DNA of 33,176 nt. It comes from Spirochaetales bacterium (GTDB lineage Bacteria > Spirochaetota > Spirochaetia > Sphaerochaetales > Sphaerochaetaceae). The stretch spans positions 1 to 33,176 of the forward strand of contig JALFRH010000232.1 in assembly GCA_022785155.1 (NCBI GenBank), given 5' to 3'. Made by a program: the position numbers and the translations under genes. Under the pieces are notes generated by a model that saw only the letters and a program-made list of their open reading frames with translations, did not search any database and was not told the DNA's origin. This document shows positions 1-4,917 of the stretch, piece after piece. Position 1 is the stretch's first letter; each line of letters starts with the position of its first letter.

Positions 1-84
1 AAGAATGATCACGATTTCTACTATGAGGGCTCTATTGTAAAACCTGAGTGGGAAGAAAGAGACAAGACATATAGGGAAAGATAA
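1..84 (+). CDS. C-terminal end of an unrecognised protein (partial, 5' end outside window)
   Basis: Frame 1 is open from the first base to a TAA at 82-84 and gives a charged tail ending in EWEERDKTYRER. The composition (many E, K, R, Y and D) looks like real coding sequence, and a terminator-like hairpin follows about 100 bp downstream. It is only 27 codons long, so chance openness cannot be excluded and no family can be assigned. Confidence 0.4.
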   Translation, partial: KNDHDFYYEGSIVKPEWEERDKTYRER

Positions 85-394
85 TTGGTCATGCTTGAGG
101 AAAGTGGTGGAAAAAATATCAAGTAAAGACTATTGAAGTTATCATTGGACGATTGATTATACTTAATCTAATTATTCCATACTGCAGAAAGTGTCCTATG
201 CATTAGAAATAACTATGGCGCTTTCTGCTTTGTTCTGGTTTTCATATACCCATATGTTTACTTGGTAAACGCTGAAAATGGATCTAAATCGCCTGAGAAG
301 AAACTTGGGATGCATGTTGCTTAAAGGGGATGTACAAAGCTCCAAAATAGAAAAGTAGATTCTCTTGTTTCAGGCATCTTTCCCAATATCTCTT
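85..394. other. Intergenic stretch without a recognisable gene
   Basis: Apart from the hairpin at 184-232, both strands are broken by stops and show no recognisable protein. It may be decayed sequence at the edge of the accessory stretch. Confidence 0.5.
184..232 (+). terminator. Possible rho-independent terminator or long hairpin
   Basis: GCAGAAAGTG and CGCTTTCTGC form a 10-bp stem with one G-U pair around a loop of about 25 nt, followed by the U-rich TTTGTT. It could end the rightward gene whose tail occupies 1-84. The long loop and short U tract make it moderate at best. Confidence 0.4.
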
Positions 395-718
395 TTATCT
401 TTTTCTGGAATACTTATTTGCCGCCACAATCATTAAGACTGTATCGAGTAATGTAAAAAGAACAAATATATAGATGAAGAAGGTGGAAAGTGTGTCTATA
501 AGTAATGCCATTGTCAGGACTAATGCAGATATAGGAAGAATCCCCACGCCCACTATTCTTGATAGCTTCTTCTCGTCTATATTCTCTTTTTCTTTTTTTG
601 TTGCTGTATTGTAACCTGCCACAAGCCAAGGTGCGTAGCCGGAGATTAGGATAATGCTCATAATGAAGAGGACGGCGAAAACTACATATAAAATGATTTT
701 TTCTTCTTCAGTATTCAT
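395..718 (-). CDS. DUF3784-like small membrane protein
   Basis: This is a 107-aa protein with an N-terminal membrane segment (LYVVFAVLFIMSIILI), then a GYAPWLVAGYNT motif and a DEKKLSR segment, and two more hydrophobic stretches. The pattern of a first helix, W-L-[IV]-A-G-Y-N-T, a charged DEKK loop and further helices is what I know from DUF3784 proteins, which have no established function. The ORF track starts 25 codons earlier, but that extension is translated from the 54-bp repeat shared with the 1833-3293 gene. I place the start at ATG 718 because GGGAG lies about 9 nt upstream. The gene stands alone and is transcribed leftward from the repeat-bearing region. Confidence 0.7.
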   Translation of the reverse strand: MNTEEEKIILYVVFAVLFIMSIILISGYAPWLVAGYNTATKKEKENIDEKKLSRIVGVGILPISALVLTMALLIDTLSTFFIYIFVLFTLLDTVLMIVAANKYSRKR

Positions 719-754
719 ATTGATGCACTCCCATAGATATTGACCAAAAATATC

Positions 755-822
755 GATGGCTAGACGATTGTTTTGTCGAGTACTCGACAACATTTGTCGA
801 GTCTGTCGAGTCTGTCAAGTCT
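755..822. repeat. Palindromic/tandem repeat element, copy A
   Basis: The core at 760-813 is identical over 54 bp to 3344-3397. It contains the perfect palindrome TTGTCGAGTACTCGACAA (773-790), followed by direct copies of TGTCGAGTC and a diverged third copy TGTCAAGTC that copy B lacks. It ends about 41 bp upstream of the DUF3784-like start. The spacing and symmetry suggest an operator or promoter-associated element; a dispersed repeat family is the alternative. Confidence 0.85.
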
Positions 823-1014
823 ATCTACATATAGACAATCAAAAGGCATATGACATCCGGTACACAATTATTGTAAATATCTGTTTAAACTTTCAAAAGG
901 AAAAAGAAATCCCATCCTCTGCCTTACATTGCTGCTCATTAACAGCGAATTCATCAAAGCATACGATTTGATATTATATGACTTGCTGAGAATGGAGCCA
1001 TCCAAATAAAAGAT

Positions 1015-1431
1015 AAGCTTTTTCTTATTTTTCCTTGTGGCATTCCTCTTCTTTTGTCGTTTCAATTGGGAGGAAATCTTTCTTTTTTCTATTTGATCGG
1101 GATTCCTCCTTTTTGAGGTTTTTCAATTTATCGTGTTGTTTTTTCAAAGCTTCTGAGCTTTTGTGCCTGCCCCCTTTGACAAATCTCTTTCTTCGCTTCC
1201 TTAAGTCTTCTCTTGGGATTCTTTATTTGGGTTTTTTATCTTTACATCTACCTCTGGGCTAAACTGTAGTTTGTGTTAGTTGTCTTTGCTGATCTAGTAT
1301 TTCCTTGTCGCTGGGTTATGATCCGAAAATCACCTTTGCGACATAAAGCCTACCATTTTCTGTTCTCTCGAAAACATCTACCCGAAAGGTCCTTCGTAGT
1401 AGACTGTCAAACTTCCACTGTTTCCTTCCAT
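1015..1431 (-). pseudogene. yjdF: Decayed yjdF / DUF2992 gene
   Basis: Reading leftward from ATG 1431 (GGGAGAG about 8 nt upstream) gives MEGNSGSLTVYYEGPFG and then a stop. One frame over it continues as VDVFERTENGRLYVAKVIFGS, a stop, then PSDKEIL. Another frame gives LQFSPEVDVKIKNPNKE, then KGAGTKAQKL, and finally the basic tail QLKRQKKRNATRKNKKK. Remembered YjdF/DUF2992 proteins have the same blocks in the same order: a VYFEDPFW start, FER-E-GK, VAK-V-FG-EP-D, L-FSP, a KGIGTKAQ motif and a lysine-rich C-terminus. The first break fits loss of one T from the Trp codon (TTC TGG GTA became TTC GGG TA). An in-frame GAA/GAG-to-TAA change and further frameshifts follow. In Firmicutes the family is often controlled by an azaaromatic-sensing riboswitch; I did not recognise one here. 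The 3' limit is approximate. Confidence 0.7.
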
Positions 1432-1550
1432 AGTATCAGCTCTCCCTGGAATAAGTATTCTAGTCATAGGGGGAGGGTGAGGACTTTACGAAAAATGCTG
1501 TTTTCCGTTTTTTCTCTTTGTTTCTTTCTTTTCCAAAGAGGGTAAGATGT

Positions 1551-1590
1551 CAAAAAAAGCTGAAACCTATTTGTATTTAGTTCCAGCTTC
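1551..1590 (-). terminator. Terminator hairpin, diverged copy of the tRNA-Pro terminator
   Basis: On the minus strand AAGCTGGAAC and GTTTCAGCTT form a 10-bp stem with a 13-nt loop, followed by a run of seven T. The block at 1530-1595 matches 3669-3728 in sequence and order (TTCCAAAGAGGGTAAGAT, A-run, CTGAAACC, AGTTCCAGCTTCAATAG). It would end leftward transcription from the 1833-3293 gene. Confidence 0.6.
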
Positions 1591-1595
1591 AATAG

Positions 1596-1832
1596 TTCCA
1601 TAGGAGATTCACATCGATACAAGTTGTTATAAAGCAATGAAATATGTAGGATGTTAAGATTAGCAATTGGAATACATTTTGTATAGCTCGTCCATATTTC
1701 TTCAAATGACATTGTAGTTTTCCCATCTCTATCTTAAAATCTTTGTTGATAAATAGGGAATGACTATTCGAGGAGGAATACTTGTTTGAAGGTTTTCCAT
1801 GACCTTAGATGAGCAATTATGCTTGCTTGGAT
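1596..1832. other. Gap downstream of the AlbA_2 gene, no gene seen
   Basis: The leftward ORF 1464-1712 runs through the terminator block and has no ribosome binding site or recognisable motif, so I do not call it. No repeat or RNA gene was recognised here. Confidence 0.5.
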
Positions 1833-3293
1833 TCACGGTTTTCTCATACACCTATAAACTATGTCACCTCCGCTGATTGACTTGGTAATGGTTCCTTCCA
1901 TTGTCATACGGTCTATTGCCAACCTAATCTTTCTTGTAATTCCTTTGTAGCCAAGGGCTCTTGATATTTCTGTAATAGTCATTTCTTTATTATGCAAAAC
2001 ATTACAAATCTTCATTTCAAATTCATTGTTTTTATTCTTTTGGGGAAGGAAAGATCCATGAACAGGAATAATCACGGATAGATACTTTCTGTCGCTATCC
2101 ATATCGATTCTGAATCTGTCGCTGCCATTATCCTCCAGTGCCTTTAACGCTGTGGGGAATCCTGTGTTTCTCCCTTCTATAAGATGAAGTTCCTTAAGAA
2201 AGTCACCTATCCTTCTGTTTCTGTATATTCTGGCTCTGAAATCATATTCCTTGATTTTGCTATCAGTAATACTTCTGTCGAATCCAGGAAAACTTGTTAT
2301 CTCCATACATTCTTTAGTGATTCTTACGGTAATAGGTTCCTGAACCTGATATGACCTGTGATAGACAGCATTTGAAAGTATTTCTTCAACAGCCTTGAAA
2401 GGATAATTGAAAACCCTCATTGCTTCAGCTTTATCATCAAGCTTGAACACTTTCTCAGATATGACATAACTTCGAATGTACTCCAGTGCCATTCTCAGCT
2501 GATGCTGTATCGGCCCTCTGAATACCTTTTCTGTCATACCTTCCCCTGTGGAATCTGGGATATCTACTATCTCAATTCTTGCATTTCGGAAATATGTGTC
2601 GATTTTGTTGGAGAACATCAGAAGCCCTACATTTCTTGGTTTTAGGTATTCATTGCTTCCAGCTACCAGCTGCAGATCTCTAGCAACTGAAAGACTGTCT
2701 CTGGATAAGGAAAGCTCATAAAGATCGCTTCCAATTTCCTTAAGGTGATCCTGCATCAGACTTATACTCAAATCCGATACGTCTGCTGCGAGGTTCTCCC
2801 TATCATCAAAAGGAATATCTGATGAAACATAGAACAATTCCTTCTCTTCGTTTGAATCAGCAATTACAGTACTAGAGAATTTCCTTATATAATAATGCTT
2901 TGTACTCTGATTACCTGTTACTTCCCTAGGAGCTTTGTAGGGTCTGCCAAATCCACCTGATACCCATATCACGATGACCCACTTATCCTGGAATAATATA
3001 GGCTCAACAACAGGCTGGTAGAGAGGTTCAATGAAATGACAATGATTATGGAGTTTCTTTAGAATATCATCAATTCTACTCTTTTCTATTCCTTTGACCG
3101 GAAATACTGGGCAGCCATCTTTTTCTTCCACTCCGACGATAATATACCCGCCTCCCATATTATCGATGTCATTGGCAAAAGCGCAGATTGTCCTAATTAT
3201 TTCACTGGGATTATAGTCAGCCTTATACTCAATCCTTGATGACTCAATTATATTGCTGTTAAGTAAATCGTTGATGTTTATCGGAATACCCAT
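1833..3293 (-). CDS. AlbA_2 (Schlafen-type) ATP-binding, DNA-binding regulator
   Basis: This 486-aa protein has three parts. Residues about 15-60 carry an AlbA_2 signature: ESSRIEYKADYNPSEIIRT, an AFAND segment and GGGYIIVGVEE. The middle carries an ATPase-like motif (AVEEILSNAVYHRSY), as in HATPase_c_4. The C-terminus has a winged-helix segment (MTITEISRALGYKGITRKI). This is the architecture of COG2865-type proteins, annotated as putative transcriptional regulators or as parts of defence and toxin-antitoxin-like loci; no substrate is known. The ORF track begins 28 codons earlier inside the 54-bp repeat. ATG 3293, preceded by GAGG about 5 nt upstream, is the likely start. The palindromic repeat 51 bp upstream is a natural candidate for an autoregulatory operator, but that is inference. 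Confidence 0.8.
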   Translation of the reverse strand: MGIPININDLLNSNIIESSRIEYKADYNPSEIIRTICAFANDIDNMGGGYIIVGVEEKDGCPVFPVKGIEKSRIDDILKKLHNHCHFIEPLYQPVVEPILFQDKWVIVIWVSGGFGRPYKAPREVTGNQSTKHYYIRKFSSTVIADSNEEKELFYVSSDIPFDDRENLAADVSDLSISLMQDHLKEIGSDLYELSLSRDSLSVARDLQLVAGSNEYLKPRNVGLLMFSNKIDTYFRNARIEIVDIPDSTGEGMTEKVFRGPIQHQLRMALEYIRSYVISEKVFKLDDKAEAMRVFNYPFKAVEEILSNAVYHRSYQVQEPITVRITKECMEITSFPGFDRSITDSKIKEYDFRARIYRNRRIGDFLKELHLIEGRNTGFPTALKALEDNGSDRFRIDMDSDRKYLSVIIPVHGSFLPQKNKNNEFEMKICNVLHNKEMTITEISRALGYKGITRKIRLAIDRMTMEGTITKSISGGDIVYRCMRKP

Positions 3294-3337
3294 TTCTACC
3301 TCATATAGATGATTGTATGGTATTAACCTATAATTGT

Positions 3338-3400
3338 CGATAACTAGACGATTGTTTTGTCGAGTACTCGACAACATTTGTCGAGTCTGTCGAGTCTACT
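3338..3400. repeat. Palindromic/tandem repeat element, copy B
   Basis: The core 3344-3397 is identical over 54 bp to copy A (760-813), including the 18-bp palindrome and two direct TGTCGAGTCT units. It lacks the third unit of copy A and then diverges, with a shared AGTCAATCA-like tail. It ends about 50 bp upstream of the AlbA_2-family start codon, almost the same placement as copy A before its gene. Confidence 0.85.
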
Positions 3401-3689
3401 TGCAGATAGTCAATCAATAAGTATATTTAACTCTTCCTCCTATCGATGGAAGTCAAACGTAGATAGCTGCTTTCTCCTGACAGTCGGTTTCTGTATAACA
3501 GCCGAGGTCATGAACCTCGGGTCCAATGGACTCAAAAAGAATACAGTCGAGGTGAAAGTGGAGTATTGACTATATATAAAAGGAAAGGAGAGGGCTTTTA
3601 ACGAATATGAACGGTTCTTAGAGAAGCCAAGAAACCGGGTATTTATCCTCTTTTCTTGTTCTATTTCGTTTCCAAAGAGGGTAAGATAA
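3401..3689. other. Gap between repeat B and the tRNA-Pro terminator
   Basis: No gene was recognised. It contains a CCGAGGT-N5-ACCTCGG hairpin near 3501-3520 without a U tract, and the conserved TTCCAAAGAGGGTAAGAT block (3669 on) that is duplicated at 1530. The ORFs on both strands here have no ribosome binding site and no motif. Confidence 0.5.
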
Positions 3690-3723
3690 TAAAAAAAAGA
3701 AGCTGAAACCAAGTTCCAGCTTC
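3690..3723 (-). terminator. Terminator of the tRNA-Pro gene
   Basis: On the minus strand GAAGCTGGAAC-TTG-GTTTCAGCTTC is an 11-bp stem with one G-U pair and a 3-nt loop, followed immediately by eight T. It starts 5 nt after the tRNA 3' end. Confidence 0.85.
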
Positions 3724-3728
3724 AATAG

Positions 3729-3801
3729 TCGGGATGAATGGACTCGAACCATCGATATCCTGCTCCCAAAGCAGGCGCCATAGCCGCTAGGCGACATCCC
3801 G
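3729..3801 (-). tRNA. tRNA-Pro (anticodon UGG)
   Basis: The minus strand folds as a full cloverleaf. The acceptor is CGGGATG/CATCCCG (7 bp) with discriminator A. The anticodon arm is CCTGC-TTTGGGA-GCAGG, placing TGG at positions 34-36. The T arm is GATGG-TTCGAGT-CCATT. CCA is not encoded. The anticodon reads CCN proline codons, mainly CCA. It has its own promoter (3813-3841) and terminator (3690-3723), so it is a complete single-gene unit, divergent from nth with only 30 bp between them. Confidence 0.95.
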
Positions 3802-3812
3802 AAACAACAAGG

Positions 3813-3841
3813 AGTATAGGGAATTTATAAAATGGAGTCAA
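3813..3841 (-). promoter_or_regulatory. tRNA-Pro promoter overlapping the nth start codon
   Basis: On the minus strand TTGACT (3841-3836), a 17-bp spacer and TATACT (3818-3813) make a near-consensus sigma-70 promoter. The predicted start site lies a few bases before the tRNA 5' end at 3801. The -35 box lies inside codons 2-4 of nth, and the spacer spans the nth ATG. Confidence 0.8.
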
Positions 3842-4449
3842 CACCTTTTGAAATAATATCTAAATTAGATATGGTCTTTCCTAAAGAAATAGAATTCTTA
3901 CCTTGTACTGAGCCATTTAGGTTTCTTGTGACAGTAATCCTCAGTGGTTCCAGCACCGATAAAATGGCTATGATAAGCGCAGAAAAGCTCTTCGGAGTCT
4001 TTCCTGATCCCAAAGCCATCAGCGAGGCAAAGCGTGAAGAAATTGAAGATCTCATCCATTCTTCAGGTCTATTCAGGGCAAAAGCCAAGAACATACAGGA
4101 ACTATCAAAGATAGTTGTGGAAAGGGGAATCCCTGATACCTTGGAAGAGTTGGTGAAGCTTCCAGGTGTGGGGGAGAAGACTGCTTCCTGCTATCTGCAG
4201 AAAGTCAAAGGGGAGAGCGCTGTTGTAGTAGATACCCACTTTGAGCGTACTGCCTTTCGTCTTGGTCTGACACATACCCATGATAGAATAAAGGCATGTA
4301 AAGAGATCAAGGATACTATAGATAAAGAGTATTGGAATCGCGTCAGCGATACTGTCAATAATCTAGGGCGAAAGTTTTGCAGGCCAAAGCCCAGCTGCAA
4401 CCAATGCCCACTCTCAAATCTATGCCCCAAAGTAGGTGTAAACCTGTAA
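3832..4449 (+). CDS. nth: Endonuclease III (DNA glycosylase/AP lyase)
   Basis: This 205-aa protein matches the bacterial Nth length. The helix-hairpin-helix LVKLPGVGEKTASCYL supplies the catalytic lysine (in GEKTA), and VVVDTHFERTAFRLGL supplies the catalytic aspartate of the VDTH motif. A C-terminal four-cysteine cluster should bind a 4Fe-4S centre. It excises oxidised pyrimidines and cleaves abasic sites in base excision repair. The first two cysteines here are five residues apart (C-RPKPS-C), against six in E. coli Nth, followed by the usual C-x2-C-x5-C. The start at ATG 3832 has AGGGAA about 8 nt upstream. The tRNA-Pro promoter on the opposite strand runs across this start region. Confidence 0.93.
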   Translation: MESTPFEIISKLDMVFPKEIEFLPCTEPFRFLVTVILSGSSTDKMAMISAEKLFGVFPDPKAISEAKREEIEDLIHSSGLFRAKAKNIQELSKIVVERGIPDTLEELVKLPGVGEKTASCYLQKVKGESAVVVDTHFERTAFRLGLTHTHDRIKACKEIKDTIDKEYWNRVSDTVNNLGRKFCRPKPSCNQCPLSNLCPKVGVNL

Positions 4450-4479
4450 TAAATGGTCTGACGGGTATTTACAAATACT

Positions 4480-4598
4480 TTGACTTTCTATAAACTTCCA
4501 TAGTTGTGACGGCATAAATCTTTGCCATGCTCCCGGCTTCATGCCGACAAAGGTTTTGTCAGAAAAAGAAAGAACAAATAGTAAGGTGGATAAAGATC
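4480..4598 (+). promoter_or_regulatory. Candidate promoter and structured 5' leader of rpmB
   Basis: TATAAA at 4489-4494 could be a -10 box, with TTTACA 15 bp upstream as a weak -35, giving a leader of roughly 100 nt. In it CGGCAT (4510-4515) pairs with ATGCCG (4541-4546). The loop bases CTTTG (4520-4524) pair with CAAAG (4548-4552) beyond the stem, so an H-type pseudoknot is possible. A competing hairpin GACAAA-GGT-TTTGTC (4546-4560) uses the same bases. Ribosomal protein leaders often bind their product; whether this one does is unknown. Confidence 0.4.
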
Positions 4599-4829
4599 AT
4601 GGCTAGAAGATGTGATATTTGTGGAAAGGGTACAATTTCTGGTAACGTCGTTACAAGAAAGGGACAGCCTAAGAAGAAGGGCGGTGTCGGTCAGCATATC
4701 GGCGTAACAACAAAGCGCGAGTTCAGACCTAACATCGTTACAGTCAAGGCACTTATCGACGGTACACCAAGAACAATTAAGATCTGCACACGCTGCCTCA
4801 GAGCTGGAAAAGTGCAGAAGGTTGTTTGA
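4599..4829 (+). CDS. rpmB: Ribosomal protein L28 (bL28)
   Basis: This is a 76-aa basic protein beginning MARRCDICGKGTISGNVVT. The first CxxC (CDIC) and a second one (CTRC) near the C-terminus make it the zinc-binding form of L28. The middle has the expected RPNIVTVKALIDGTPRTIKICTRC-like strand region. It is a component of the large ribosomal subunit near the E site. The ORF track starts 24 codons too early; ATG 4599 has AAGGTGG 9 nt upstream. It stands alone between nth and a terminator, with no rpmG next to it. Confidence 0.96.
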   Translation: MARRCDICGKGTISGNVVTRKGQPKKKGGVGQHIGVTTKREFRPNIVTVKALIDGTPRTIKICTRCLRAGKVQKVV

Positions 4830-4860
4830 TTTCGCCTGGTGACTAGTTTGGTGAGATGAG

Positions 4861-4892
4861 GAGCTCCTTCTTGAGTGGGGGCTCTTTTTTTA
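4861..4892 (+). terminator. Terminator after rpmB, or attenuator before the thr operon
   Basis: GAGCTCC-TTCTTGAGT-GGGGCTC, with one G-U pair, forms a 7-bp stem followed by eight T. The next gene starts only 25 bp after the T run, leaving no room for a separate promoter downstream of it. Confidence 0.75.
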
Positions 4893-4917
4893 AATCTTTT
4901 TTTAAGGGAACAAAACA

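Noticed and set aside
719-793. Shared N-terminus MLSSTRQNNRL on the DUF3784-like and AlbA_2 ORFs
   Set aside because: It is translation of the 54-bp repeat, not a protein domain. Both genes have good ribosome binding sites before later ATGs (718 and 3293).
773-822. Tandem TGTCGAGTC units as a CRISPR array
   Set aside because: Units are about 9 bp with no spacers of regular length and no cas genes in the window.
1035-1545. Rightward ORFs 1035-1262 and 1273-1545
   Set aside because: They are antisense to the yjdF remnant, lack ribosome binding sites and have no recognisable motifs.
1464-1712. Leftward 82-aa ORF
   Set aside because: It reads through the duplicated terminator hairpin and its T run; composition and lack of a ribosome binding site argue against a gene.
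3501-3520. CCGAGGT/ACCTCGG hairpin as a terminator
   Set aside because: No U tract on either strand and no gene ends next to it.
4893-4917. Threonine/isoleucine leader peptide of a classic thr attenuator
   Set aside because: No small ORF rich in Thr or Ile codons lies between rpmB and the ThrA-like gene.
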